This document shows, in pieces, positions 7,485 through 17,500 of a stretch of 61,231 nt of DNA. The translations under genes and the position numbers were made by a program. The DNA is from JAFLCM01 sp964510955 (lineage in GTDB: Bacteria; Planctomycetota; Phycisphaerae; Phycisphaerales; UBA1924), in contig CAZEDW010000025.1 of the NCBI GenBank assembly GCA_964510955.1, positions 1 to 61,231 of the forward strand, written 5' to 3'. The stretch's first letter is position 1. Each line of letters starts with the position of its first letter. The notes below the pieces were generated by a model. That model was not told where the DNA came from and searched no databases. It saw only the letters and a program-made list of their open reading frames with translations.

Positions 7485-9080
7485 CTACAGCTTCGCCTTG
7501 CGGCTCCACGTCGGGCCCGTGGGCGAATCGGTGACGACGATGCCCAGCGCGGCGAGCTCGTCGCGGATTTTGTCGCTCTCGGCCCAGTTCTTGGATTTGC
7601 GGGCCTCGGTGCGCCGGCGGACGAGGTCGTCGACGTGGGCGTCGCCCTCGCCAGATGTCGGCGCCGCCGTGCCGAGGGACATCACGCCCAGGACGGCGTC
7701 GAAGACACGGAGTGCCCCGCCGTCCGCCTTGCAAGGCGATGTTGCGCGCCCGATCCAAGCGTTCAGCGTGCCCAGCGCGCCGGCGATGTTGAGGTCGTCG
7801 TTCATCGCTTCGGCGAAGGCCCGCGAAGCCTCGGCGGCCCCGGCGCTTTCCACGCCCGCGCCCCCGTCGGCACGGGCGAGAAACTCGCGCCAACGGGTGA
7901 CCATCCGCTCGGAGTCCTTCAACCCCTGCTCGGTGAAGTTCGCGTTGGAGCGGTAGTGGGTCTTGATCAGTTCAAGCCTGATGGCGGCGGGGCTGAAGCC
8001 CTTGGCGACCAGGTCACGGACGGTGTAGAAGTTGCCCTTGCTCTTGGACATCTTCGCGCCCTCGACCTGCAGGAACCGGGGGTGGAACCAGAAGCGTGAG
8101 AACTGAGCCGGCTCGTGGCCGCGCGAGCCATTGGCGCAGCGGCTCTGGGCGATCTCGCACTCGTGGTGGGGGAAGATGTTGTCCTCGCCGCCGGAGTGCA
8201 GGTCGATGACCTCGCCGAGGCGGCTTTTGGCCATGGCGCTGCACTCGATGTGCCAGCCGGGGTAGCCCTCGCGGAGGCCGAAGCGTTCGGCGTCGGCCTT
8301 CGCCGCGCCGGTGAGCACCGCCGCCGGGTCCCAGCGCATGAGGTGGATGGGGTCGGCCTTCCACAGCATGAAGTCCGCGGGGTGCTTCTTGGCGGCCTGG
8401 GCGTCGTCGCTGACGCGCCCGCCGGCGCCGCTGCGGATCTTGTCGAGGGTGTTGCCGCTGAGCTTGCCGTAGTCGGGGAAGGTCTGGGTGTCGAAGTAGA
8501 CGACGCCGCCGACCTGGTAGGCGTGCCCGCGCCGGAGCAGCTCGACGATCATCTCGAGCATCTCGCGGACCATGCGGGTGGGGCGGGGCATGATCGCGTC
8601 ACGGGCTTTTTCGTCGCCGCCGGCGGCTTTGACCGCGGCGTCGGCGTCCTGCACCACCTTCATGCCGAGCAGGCGCGCGTCTTCGATAAAGCACGCGGCG
8701 TAGTAATCGGCGATGGCGTAGGGGCTGCTCGGGTCGATCTTCGCCGCCACGTCGGCGGGGAGCTTGCCGGATTTCTTGTCTTCCAGCAGGCGCTTCCTCG
8801 CGGTCTCCATCCGGTCCTCGCCGGTGGAGTCCAGCGCGGCGTCGTCAACCAGGTGGCCGACGTCGGTGATGTTCATCACCTGGCGCACCTTCAGGTTGGG
8901 TCCCAGGGGTGACTCCAGCCAGCGGCGCAGCACATCGGCGGCGAGGAAGCTGCGGAAGTTGCCGATGTGGGCGAAGTCGTAGACGGTGGGGCCGCAGGAG
9001 TAGAAGGTGGCCTCGCCGGGCTTGAGGGGCTCGAACGGCTCGGTGCGCCCGGTGAGGGTGTTGAAGAGTCGGAGGGGCAT
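7485..9080 (-). CDS. cysS: cysteinyl-tRNA synthetase
   Basis: Charges tRNA-Cys. Predicted 531 residues. Class I signatures are present: HIGN in YDFAHIGNFRSF for HIGH, and KMSKSKGNF for KMSKS. The zinc site is built from SCGPT near residue 24 and the HIECSAMAK and HHECEIAQS segments. There is a family insertion around residues 70-130, including VKAAGGDEKARDAIMPRP. A DALR-like helical C-terminus follows. The start at 9080 is chosen because MPLRLFNTLTG opens the family domain; the upstream in-frame ATG adds only Pro/Arg residues. No Shine-Dalgarno is seen. Confidence 0.95.
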   Translation of the reverse strand: MPLRLFNTLTGRTEPFEPLKPGEATFYSCGPTVYDFAHIGNFRSFLAADVLRRWLESPLGPNLKVRQVMNITDVGHLVDDAALDSTGEDRMETARKRLLEDKKSGKLPADVAAKIDPSSPYAIADYYAACFIEDARLLGMKVVQDADAAVKAAGGDEKARDAIMPRPTRMVREMLEMIVELLRRGHAYQVGGVVYFDTQTFPDYGKLSGNTLDKIRSGAGGRVSDDAQAAKKHPADFMLWKADPIHLMRWDPAAVLTGAAKADAERFGLREGYPGWHIECSAMAKSRLGEVIDLHSGGEDNIFPHHECEIAQSRCANGSRGHEPAQFSRFWFHPRFLQVEGAKMSKSKGNFYTVRDLVAKGFSPAAIRLELIKTHYRSNANFTEQGLKDSERMVTRWREFLARADGGAGVESAGAAEASRAFAEAMNDDLNIAGALGTLNAWIGRATSPCKADGGALRVFDAVLGVMSLGTAAPTSGEGDAHVDDLVRRRTEARKSKNWAESDKIRDELAALGIVVTDSPTGPTWSRKAKL

Positions 9081-9113
9081 GGGGGGAGGATATGGAACGC
9101 GGGCGCGGGGGAG

Positions 9114-9145
9114 AAATCGCAAAGCTCAAATGGCAAATCGCAAAG
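9114..9145. repeat. 7-nt iterated repeat (CAAAGCT/CAAATGG/CAAATCG)
   Basis: Four consecutive 7-nt units (CAAAGCT, CAAATGG, CAAATCG, CAAAG) in the spacer between cysS and the flippase gene. The AT-rich run stands out from the GC-rich background. The same unit builds the inverted-repeat element at 48248-48363. Confidence 0.75.
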
Positions 9146-9199
9146 AGGAGGTGCCGGTCCCGGGTCTCTGATGGCTTGGGCGTGCGGCGCGGGGAGGGG

Positions 9200-11032
9200 T
9201 TACTTCCCGCGGCCCCAGGCGCGAATCAGGGCTTGCTTGACCACGCCCATGCCCGGGATTCTGGCGCCCAGCCGATCCACCTTACCCAGCACGCGATCGC
9301 GCTCGGCGCCTTCTTCGGGGATGAGCACGGCGGCGATGGGGAGCCAGATCACCCCCAGCGCACAGCCGCACAGGGCCAGCTTGGTCATCGACCATACGCC
9401 CGGGTGCCAGGGTCCGAGCCACCTGGTCATGGCCCAGCCGGCGGCGGCGACGGGCACGACGCTGATGAGCGGGCGGAGGTAGACGCGCCGGTACTGCTCG
9501 GCGACGCCCAGGCCGCTGACGCGCCGGATGAGCAGGGGGACTTGCACGCCGTACATGGCGATGCTGGTGATGCTGGTGACCCACGCGGCGAGGTGGATCG
9601 CGTCGCGTCCCCACGAGCCGACGAACAAGGCGAGCGCTCCCCACGTGAGCAGCACCTTGGCGATGGTCATGATGAACAGGCCGGGCGCGAACCTGCGCAG
9701 GTGCCCCATGCCCAGCAGGATGGTGAGCGCCGAGCAGCCGGCCTCGATCACGACGACCGCCGGTGCCATGATGAGCACGAAGCGCCAGATGATCGCGACC
9801 ACCTGCTCGGTGCTGATGCCGGCGTCCATCAGGGCGTGGTCCTCGGCGAGTTTCTTGCCCAGCCAAGCCTGGATGAGCGGGCCGACGAAGACACCGACGA
9901 CGACCGCGCAGAAGGTGGTGATGGCGGCGGTGGACCGCATGGCGGCCAGGAGGAGGCGCCGGGTGATGGTGTGCTCGCCGCGCTCGTGGAGGTCGGCGGT
10001 GACGGCCTCGGCGCCCATGAACAGGCCGCCGCCGAGGATGCGCATGTAGCCGCGGAGCGTGTTGATGAGGCTGTAGACGCCGTTGAAGACCGGACCGAAG
10101 AAGGCGTTGAAAAGGACCTGGTCGATGTACCAGTAGAACTGGTTGGAGACCGGGAGCGAGCTGGACAGGCCCATGGCCTGGGCGTAGTGGCCCACGAGTT
10201 CGCCGTCGATATCGGCCCGGCGCACCCGGGCGTCGGGCTCCAGGGCATGGGCGCGCCAGACGCAGACGCCGACGTGGAGAACGCGCACCACCAGGCGCCC
10301 GAGGATGTACCAGAAGATGAAGTTGGGCCGGGCGAGCCACAGGACCGGCACGGCGACCAGGAGGTCCTGCACGCGCTCGAACGTGCGGTGCACGTTGTTC
10401 TCGACGACGCGGTGGGCGGCCATGAAGAGGTTGACCCACGGGGCCGCGCCGAGCATGAGCACCAGCATCAGCCCCTCGCCGAGGATCATGAGCTTGACGG
10501 CCCCCTCGGAACCCTCGGGCAACTGGGGCAGGAAGGCGTTGAAGGGGGCGAGGACCAGCGTGAGGACGAGGGCGGCGGCGGCGGCCAAGATGGAGGCCGC
10601 GAACGCCGCGCTGAACGCGCGCCGGCGCAGGGCGGCGTCGCCGGACGACCAGGCGGCGGAGAGCTCGCGCGTGAGCAGCGGCTGGATGAAGTCCTGCAGC
10701 GCCGGGCGCGTCAGGGCGAAGAACATGTGCAGGCCGAAGAGGGCCAGGCCCATGGCGCCCACCAGCATGGGGGACATGACCAGACTGACGCCGAGCATGA
10801 CGGCGTAGCGGGTCCAGTTCATGGCCACGATCAGGATGACGTGTGAGCCGGTGGCGCGCCGCGCCGGTCCGGGGGCGGGGGGCGCGCCCGGTTCAGCGGG
10901 GTCTGCGGGTGAAGCCGGGGCCGACGCCATGGGTGCGGACTGTATCGGCACAACGGGCCCCTTCCCGGGTGCGGGGGCGAATCGGCGGCGGGGATCGGGC
11001 TTTCCCGACGGCCCAGACCGGCTTTTTGGCAT
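9200..11032 (-). CDS. polysaccharide-flippase-like MOP superfamily membrane protein
   Basis: Up to 610 residues with about 12-14 hydrophobic segments starting near residue 63 (SHVILIVAMNWTRYAVMLG), the layout of Wzx/MurJ-type flippases that move lipid-linked sugars across the inner membrane. A mid-protein segment with SNQFYWYIDQVLFNAFFG resembles the family. No enzyme motif is expected. The first 60 residues are Pro/Ala-rich and soluble; an ATG at 10930 would shorten the protein by 34 residues and is equally possible. No glycosyltransferases are adjacent, so the substrate is unknown. Confidence 0.65.
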   Translation of the reverse strand: MPKSRSGPSGKPDPRRRFAPAPGKGPVVPIQSAPMASAPASPADPAEPGAPPAPGPARRATGSHVILIVAMNWTRYAVMLGVSLVMSPMLVGAMGLALFGLHMFFALTRPALQDFIQPLLTRELSAAWSSGDAALRRRAFSAAFAASILAAAAALVLTLVLAPFNAFLPQLPEGSEGAVKLMILGEGLMLVLMLGAAPWVNLFMAAHRVVENNVHRTFERVQDLLVAVPVLWLARPNFIFWYILGRLVVRVLHVGVCVWRAHALEPDARVRRADIDGELVGHYAQAMGLSSSLPVSNQFYWYIDQVLFNAFFGPVFNGVYSLINTLRGYMRILGGGLFMGAEAVTADLHERGEHTITRRLLLAAMRSTAAITTFCAVVVGVFVGPLIQAWLGKKLAEDHALMDAGISTEQVVAIIWRFVLIMAPAVVVIEAGCSALTILLGMGHLRRFAPGLFIMTIAKVLLTWGALALFVGSWGRDAIHLAAWVTSITSIAMYGVQVPLLIRRVSGLGVAEQYRRVYLRPLISVVPVAAAGWAMTRWLGPWHPGVWSMTKLALCGCALGVIWLPIAAVLIPEEGAERDRVLGKVDRLGARIPGMGVVKQALIRAWGRGK

Positions 11033-11234
11033 GTCTTGTGCAGCGGGTTTTCAGACGCGGGGTTGAACCGGGAGGTGTCTGATTCCGTACAAGATGGTGT
11101 AACCCGAACCGGCCCAGCGGGGGGGCACAAGCACACCCCGGAAGTCCCGGTTCGCATGAGTCTTCTCTCTCTCCTCCAGCGGTCCACGCCCACGCGGGTC
11201 TGGGCCGCTTTGGCTCTGATGCGCCCTGACGGGG

Positions 11235-11888
11235 TTACTGGGTGGTGTCGTTGGCGGCGAGCTTGTACGCGGTCACGCTGGCCAGCGTGAACCAGAGGAG
11301 GTCGAAGAGGGTGAGCGTGCCCCAGAAGTAGCTGAGCGAGAACGCCGCGGTTGAAGAGTTTGCGAACAGGTCGAGCCTGGCCTTGGCGTCTGCGATCTGT
11401 GCGTCGCGCTCGTCTTGCGAGTTGGCCTGCCACTTGGCGCGGCATTCGTTCACCAGCGCCAGAGGGTAATCGTTGAGTTCCTCGGCGGTGTCCTTGTTCT
11501 TGCCGTTGCGGAATACCAGCGGCTTGCCTGCGGCGGTCAGCTCTTCGACACGATCCTCGACCATGCGGGCGATCATGTACTCGTCGTCCACGGCGGCCAC
11601 GAGCTGCGTCGCGACTTGCGACTGGAAGTGGCCGAGCGCGAAGTAGACCGCGCCGAACTTCCCCAGCAGGACGCACAGGACGGCGGCGAGGACCGCGGCG
11701 CTTCCTGAGGCGGGGGTTGCGTGGTCCTTGCCACCGATGAGCACGAGCGCGCCGCCGCCGGCGAGGGCGCCGATGCCCCAGGCGAGCCAGCCGATCTGCA
11801 GGTGGAGGAAGTAGGCGATGGCGGCCCAGACCGCGGCGCCGAGGATGCCGCCGAGGACGCCGCCGAGGAGGGCACGGGGGAAGAGCAT
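11235..11888 (-). CDS. membrane protein of unknown function
   Basis: Predicted 217 residues: three N-terminal hydrophobic segments (about residues 5-28, 30-52, 62-85), a polar helical region (90-175) rich in Glu, Asp and Lys, and a C-terminal hydrophobic segment (about 180-205). No family was recognised. It lies between the flippase and the zinc-ribbon gene cluster on the same strand but 200 bp from the flippase, so it probably has its own promoter. Confidence 0.7.
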   Translation of the reverse strand: MLFPRALLGGVLGGILGAAVWAAIAYFLHLQIGWLAWGIGALAGGGALVLIGGKDHATPASGSAAVLAAVLCVLLGKFGAVYFALGHFQSQVATQLVAAVDDEYMIARMVEDRVEELTAAGKPLVFRNGKNKDTAEELNDYPLALVNECRAKWQANSQDERDAQIADAKARLDLFANSSTAAFSLSYFWGTLTLFDLLWFTLASVTAYKLAANDTTQ

Positions 11889-12007
11889 GGGGGTGGGCTC
11901 CGGGGTGGGTTTCGAACAATCATAACGTCGGCGGCCACAGGGGCTCCATCAAAAGTTCATGATTGGTAAACCCAAAGCTGCCTGTTGACTCCATGCTGAA
12001 CCGCGAT

Positions 12008-12468
12008 TTAAGGGGTGAGCACGAAGTCAAAGCCCGCGGCGTCATAATCCTTGACGGAGGGGCGCTGGCGCGGAGTGCCCGGGGGTGGGGTACCGCCGTT
12101 GTCTTCGGCATCGGCGCCATAGGAGTAGAGCAGATACCCCCTGCACCACGGATCAACCAGCGGGTCCTGCGTGCGGTAGCCGAATGGGCGACCGTTGACG
12201 GGGTCGAGGGGATACGTCGACAGGAAGTCTGGAACCAAGGAAAAGAGGTCCTGCGGGTACTTCCCATTGGCGAGCCGGTACCGTTCGAGAGCCAGGACAA
12301 CGGCGGTTGCGGCTGATTGAAGCTCATCGTAATCGGCGCTGCGGAAGCACCGGTCCCACGCAGGCAGCAGCGCATCGAGCACGCGCAGGCCCGTGGGCTG
12401 CAGGGAGCGTGCGGATGGGGGCGCGGGCGGTTCTGGCCCGGCGGAGAGAATCCGTTCGCGAACACTCG
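12008..12468 (-). pseudogene. C-terminal fragment of a GspG-tailed paralogue
   Basis: The reading frame that begins right after the stop of the gene at 12469 encodes about 150 residues ending in a copy of the same C-terminal domain as that gene: LALERYRLANGKYPQDL, then VPDFLSTYPLDPVNG, YRTQDPL, YLLYSYGADAEDNGG, and AAGFDFVLTP. The 500-odd residues that normally precede it are missing and there is no ATG. A GTG at 12382 could start a 124-residue product. I read it as the remnant of a tandem duplicate whose 5' part was deleted; a short functional gene is the alternative. Confidence 0.55.
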
Positions 12469-14454
12469 CTAGCGGTTCAGGATGAAATCGAAGCCCTCGG
12501 CTTTGTACGCGTCGAACCACTGGAGCGACGACGGCGCGTAGCCGGCGTTGTCGGTTCGATCGGCGCCGAAGGAGTAGAGTATGTAGGAGCGGCAGCGGCC
12601 GTCGAGGAGCGGGTCCTGGCGCGTGTAGGCGAGCGAGCAACCGGTCAGCGGGTCGGTGGGCACCGTGGGCAGGTAGTCCGGGACTAGGGAAGCGAGCGAA
12701 TCGGGGTAGTCGGCGTGGTCGATTCGGTAGCGCTCCAGCGCGACCATCACGCGCAGACCCTCGCGTTGGAGAGACCCGAAGCCCAGTGTGCGACAGGCGT
12801 TGCCGAGAGACCCGCTGATCGCATTGACATGCGCGTACTCTGACAGGACAAGGCCGTAGTTCTCTGCCCGCGCCCACGCGGGGCGGCGCAACTCATCGAG
12901 CAACACATCGAAATACTCGTTCAGCGCCGCGACATTGGCGCGGTAGGTGCCGTACTTTCCGTTGGGCGGCGGGGGCCACGACATCCCCGCCACGGGCGCC
13001 GCCGGGGCCGCGGGCCCGCCGGCTTTGACCGTCGCCACGTCGCTGAACTCGGCGGCGGTTCCCTCGAGGCAAAAGGCACGCTCACCCTCGATCGCGAAGC
13101 ACGGGCCGGGGTCGTCGGCGTCGAGCGAGGCCAGCTTCGCTTGCAGCTCGGGTATCCAGCTCGGAGGCACGCCGTCGATGACGGCGCGACGCACCGCGCC
13201 CAGCGTCAACGACTCGCAGGCGGCGCCGACAAGGCGGCTGATGATGAGCGGGTCGCGGTACGTCGCACGGATCACGGCGAGGTTGGCGCTCAGCGCCCGC
13301 ATGAACTCGGCGCGGTCCCCGGCCTCGGCCGCGAGCGCGAGGCGGGCGCCGTTGATCTGGCAGAGCCGGCGCGCCATCGAAAAGTCGTTGACGCTGATAG
13401 CCTGCGATGGGTCGATGATCCCCTGCGGCAACTGGCGGCAGGCGCGGCGCGACGCCGCCAGGCGTTCCATCGCGTCGAACGCGCCGAGCTCGCGCATCCG
13501 GGCTAGGCATCGCACCGCAACCAATCCCATAGCGCGCTCCTCGGCGGCGCGGCTTTCGCTTGGCGCTGGGCTCTCCGGACGGATGCGGGAGTAGTCCGGA
13601 GTCTCGGGTCCGCCGTAGATCGACTGGATCGCGTCGGACGCCGACTGCACGTCCGACTCGGCTTGGACGCGCAGGGCGTCGACTGCCGCCATCAGCGCCC
13701 ATGCGTCCGGCGAGCCGTCGTCGGGGGGACTTACGCTCTCGGCGAGCTTGCGGATATTGGCGCAGCCGACGCGCTGCGACGCGGCGTACGCCGCCTGGCT
13801 TTGCAGCCGCCACTCGCGCGCGACCCACCAGCAGCCGCCGACGAACAGCGCCGTCACGGCCGCGATTGCGCTCACGCGGAGAATGCGGCGGACCCGTTGC
13901 GGTGTGAGCCAGAGAGGGCGGAGCGTGGGGATGGGCGCATCGAGCCTCACGCGGCGCTCGACGCCCGAGGGGTCCGCCAGCGTGGTGAACGAAGCGTCCA
14001 CCTCGGCCTCGAGGCCGCACTCGGGGCAGCGGACTTTCAGTTCGGCGGACACCGGGAGGCCCAGCAGCAGGTAGGTGCACGCCCGGCAGCGCCCCTGGCT
14101 GCAGAGTAATCGGCGGATGCGGAGACGGAGTAACTGGTCGCGAGCGACAAACGCCGCGACGACGGTGAGGAGGAAGCCGGCGCCCATCACCGCGGCGGCC
14201 CCACCGGGTGGAGATGCGTCATTGCAATGGCTGTCGGCGCCGGGTGAGTACTTAAACCACCTGGGGGCGATGGCGTACCCGAGAGCGAGCGTGCCGGTGG
14301 TCATGGCGGCAACCAGCAGCGTGACGAGGGTGGCCCGCAGGATCATCGACAGCCGGCTGCGGCGCGCGGCGTCGACAAAGAGCCGGCACCGCCGGTCGTC
14401 GAAGCGGTCGAGCTCGGGGAAGGCCCGCCAGATGGTTCGGGCGATGAGCCGCAT
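12469..14454 (-). CDS. membrane protein with zinc ribbon and GspG-like C-terminal domain
   Basis: Predicted 661 residues from the ATG at 14454 (a 14-residue longer form from 14496 is possible). Two membrane segments (about residues 38-62 and 88-105) are followed by a zinc ribbon, CRAC...CPEC, near 130-155, a further membrane segment near 190-208, and a long helical extracytoplasmic domain. The C-terminus (ALERYRIDHADYPDSLASL, YTRQDPLLDG, YILYSFGADRTDNAG) resembles the tail of type II secretion pseudopilin G. This family is common and uncharacterised in planctomycetes. A truncated paralogue follows directly and a third member is at 26432. Confidence 0.7.
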   Translation of the reverse strand: MRLIARTIWRAFPELDRFDDRRCRLFVDAARRSRLSMILRATLVTLLVAAMTTGTLALGYAIAPRWFKYSPGADSHCNDASPPGGAAAVMGAGFLLTVVAAFVARDQLLRLRIRRLLCSQGRCRACTYLLLGLPVSAELKVRCPECGLEAEVDASFTTLADPSGVERRVRLDAPIPTLRPLWLTPQRVRRILRVSAIAAVTALFVGGCWWVAREWRLQSQAAYAASQRVGCANIRKLAESVSPPDDGSPDAWALMAAVDALRVQAESDVQSASDAIQSIYGGPETPDYSRIRPESPAPSESRAAEERAMGLVAVRCLARMRELGAFDAMERLAASRRACRQLPQGIIDPSQAISVNDFSMARRLCQINGARLALAAEAGDRAEFMRALSANLAVIRATYRDPLIISRLVGAACESLTLGAVRRAVIDGVPPSWIPELQAKLASLDADDPGPCFAIEGERAFCLEGTAAEFSDVATVKAGGPAAPAAPVAGMSWPPPPNGKYGTYRANVAALNEYFDVLLDELRRPAWARAENYGLVLSEYAHVNAISGSLGNACRTLGFGSLQREGLRVMVALERYRIDHADYPDSLASLVPDYLPTVPTDPLTGCSLAYTRQDPLLDGRCRSYILYSFGADRTDNAGYAPSSLQWFDAYKAEGFDFILNR

Positions 14455-14504
14455 CTCCTTGGATGTTACGGCCGGGGGCGGGCGGGTGATGCACACAAGT
14501 GCGG

Positions 14505-14535
14505 CAAAGAAAAAGGCCCCGGAGAGCCGGGGCCT
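14505..14535 (-). terminator. rho-independent terminator of the serine protease gene
   Basis: On the minus strand a 9-bp GC stem (AGGCCCCGG with CCGGGGCCT, loop CTCT) is followed directly by TTTTTCTTT. It lies 37 bp after the protease stop codon and overlaps the 5' side of the next gene. This is the clearest intrinsic terminator in the window. Confidence 0.85.
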
Positions 14536-14571
14536 GTGGGGGCGGTTTTCACCGAGCGGGAGGTGTCAGGC

Positions 14572-17500
14572 TCAGCGGGTTGGCGTTCCTACGGTGCCGG
14601 TGGGGACCGCGACCGGCGTCTTCCCCAGCACCGCGGGATCGAGGGGGAGCGGGGCCGCGGGGCGGCTGGCGACGCAGACGCGTCCGAAGCGGAGCAGGAA
14701 CTGGGTGAGGTCGGCGGTGGTGATGACGCCGTCGTGGTTGAAGTCGAACATTGAGCAGGTGGAGACGGTGCGCCCGAACCTCAGGAGGAACTGGGTGAGG
14801 TCGGCGGTGGTGACCTGCCCGTCGGCGTTGAAGTCACCCGGGCAGGACGGGGTGATCGTCATGGCGCCCTTCCACTGGCTGAGGTCGTTGCAGATGACGT
14901 TGTTGGTGAACGACGGGGCGACGAAGATCGAGTAGCTGCCGGGGGCGAGGGTGGCGGAGACGCAGACCTGCGTGCAGGCGGCGGCGCTGTTGAAGTCGTA
15001 GATGGGGATGGAGAAGCAGTCGTCGGCGACGCCGAGGATGCCTGCGGTGATGTCAAACTGAGCGGTGGCGCAGAACTGGACGGTCTCGTAGGACTCGACG
15101 GTGAAGCTGAAGAAGTCGGTGTCGCGGGTGAAGCCGTCGAAGGTGCCGGTGCCGCAGAGGGTGGCGCCGCAGGGGATGGCTTCGTAGGCGGCGGGGCTGC
15201 TGTTGCAGCCGCCGTTGGTGTTGGCGCCGCAGGCCTCGGCCTCGGGGTAGGCGCCGGGCGGGCAGGAGACGCAGTCGCCGGGGCACTCAAGGGACAGGGT
15301 GTAGGCGCCGCGGTTGCCCGAGCCCCACGCGGCGACCTGGACGTAGTAGGTATTGCCGGCGGTCAGGCCGGCGAGGTTGAGCTCGGAGAAGTAGTTGGCG
15401 TTGTTGAGGTCGATGTCGTCGTTGCAGGCGATCTGGATGAGGTTGCCGCAGGTGCCGACGTAGGCGGCGAGCAGCGTGTCGTTGGCGTTGCCGCCGGTGA
15501 CGGGGCCGGTGAAGAGGCGCGCGGTGGTTCCGGAGGCAACGAACTTGTACCAGACGCTGCCGGAGCCGTGGCCGGAGCCGCCGAAGCGGCAGGTGAAGAG
15601 CGGGTCGGAGGCGGCGTCGGTGGCGTAGGTGTTGTCGAACTCGGAGTAGGTGTTGCAGTTAAGGGTGATGGCGTCGACGCACTCGTCGTTGATGGGGCGG
15701 CAGGCAAGGTCAAGTTGGGTGTTGCCGCCGCCGGGGCTGAAGCCCCAGTCGCCGAACTGGAAGTAATAGGTAGTACCCGCGTAGGCGATGAAGTCGAAGG
15801 TGATGGGCTCGGGCTCGTCGCCGCAGACGATGGGCGTGAGCGAGTCGCAAGCGCCCGCGTAGACCTGGATGGTCATGTCGTACGCGGTCAGGTCGGTGAG
15901 GGTGCCGAAGACGTGACAGGTCTTATCGGCGGTCCACTGGTACCACACGTTGTTCTGCATGACGGTGGTCCCGCCGGCGTTGCAGTTGCCGGGGGGCGCG
16001 CCCGCGCCGGCGGTGCTGTTGTTCTGGGTGACCGTGGCGGGGAGCGACGCGATGACACGCGCGCCCAGGCAGGTGTCGTTGTCGGCGTTGGTGGTGAGCT
16101 GGACCTGGGTGTTGCCGCCGCCAGCGCCGATGCCCCAGTCGCCGACCTGGAACCAGTAGGTGGTCGCCGCGGTGGCCGGGAAATCGATGACGATGGGCTC
16201 GGGCTCGTCGCCGCACGCGATTTGCGTGAGCGAAGCGCAACTTGCGCCGCTGTAGACAGCGACGATCATGTCGTAGTTGGTGAGGTCGGTGACACGGAGA
16301 GTGGCGGTGCAGTTGGTGGGAGCGGTCCAGCGGTACCAGATGCTGTTCTGCATGGTGGTGGCGCTGCCGCTGTTGCAGGAGCCGGGAGGCCCGTCGGCGG
16401 CGGCGTTGGAGTTGTCCTCGGTGTTGGAATAGGGGACGGTCGAGATGACCCGGACGTTGGCGCAGGTGTCGTTCTGCGGCGGCGCGTCCATCAGCTGGAT
16501 CGTCATGCTGTACTGGTTGCGGGTGTCGGGGTAGGAACCGCCCTGGTAGAGGTAGGCGTGGATCTTGACGGTGGCGGAGCCGCCGTAGTTGCTCCAGTCG
16601 AGGGTCTCGACGTTGGACGTGGAGGAACTGGAGTCAACGAGCGTGCCGCCGCAGGCGTTGTAGAGCTGAGCGTCGATGTCGCCGTAATCGTGGGTGAAGT
16701 TGAAGGTGACGACAATGCGCTGTCCGGCGGCGACGCTGATGGAGTACCAATCCTCGCTGCCGACCTTGACGATGCGGCCGTTGTATGTGCCGGTGACCAC
16801 GGCGCGGGCCGTGGCGCAGGTGTCGTTGGGCTCGGAAGCGTCGTCGCTGCCGCCGTTGAGCCAGGTGCTGATGTTGGGGAAGGTGACGTCGAACCGGCCC
16901 CAGTCATCGCCGCTGCTGAGCGCCGAAGCGCAGTGCGAGAAACCGCAGTGGAGCTGGGCGCGGAAGCGCGAGGAGGCGTCGTACCAGCCGCTGCCGGACG
17001 AGCCGGGCTCGGTGCCTGAGACGTTGTAGTTGGTCCGGATGTGCGAGTTGGCGGAGCACGAGAGGGTGTAGTTGGCGGTGCCGGCGGCGTGTGACATGAC
17101 GCCGCCAAAGGGGCAGTGGACGCCGAAGCCGGCGCTGCCGCTGGCGAGGAAGTTCGGGTCGAACCCCTGCCAGAGGCGGGCGGTGGGCAGGGCGCCCTCG
17201 ATGAGCATGAAGGAGTAGTCGGAGGTTGCGCCGCTGGAGAGCTGGGTGGCGACGCGGCTGCGCGGGCGGGTGAAGTAATCGGGTACCGAACCGTTGCAGC
17301 TGTTCTGGTACCAGTTCCAGACGAACTCGGCGGTGGTGGCAGAGGCCTGGGTGTTGAAGCAGTGGTTGGCGGTGATGTAGTAGGGCGTGAAGTCGCCGGC
17401 GTAGGTGTTGAGCAGCTCGCCGGTGCAGATGAAGTTCCCGCCGTTTTCGACGTAGTTCACCCGGCTGACGCCGTTCTTGAGCGCGTCGCCCGCGGCGACG

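Noticed and set aside
9092..10846. 584-residue plus-strand frame antisense to the flippase
   Set aside because: His/Asp/Gly-rich composition without any fold; the minus-strand frame has clear membrane helices.
12469..14496. True GspG pseudopilin
   Set aside because: Only the C-terminal tail resembles GspG; the N-terminal prepilin peptidase site is absent and the protein is far too long.
15568..17019. 483-residue plus-strand frame antisense to the serine protease
   Set aside because: Val/Gly/Asp-rich shadow of the protease beta domains.
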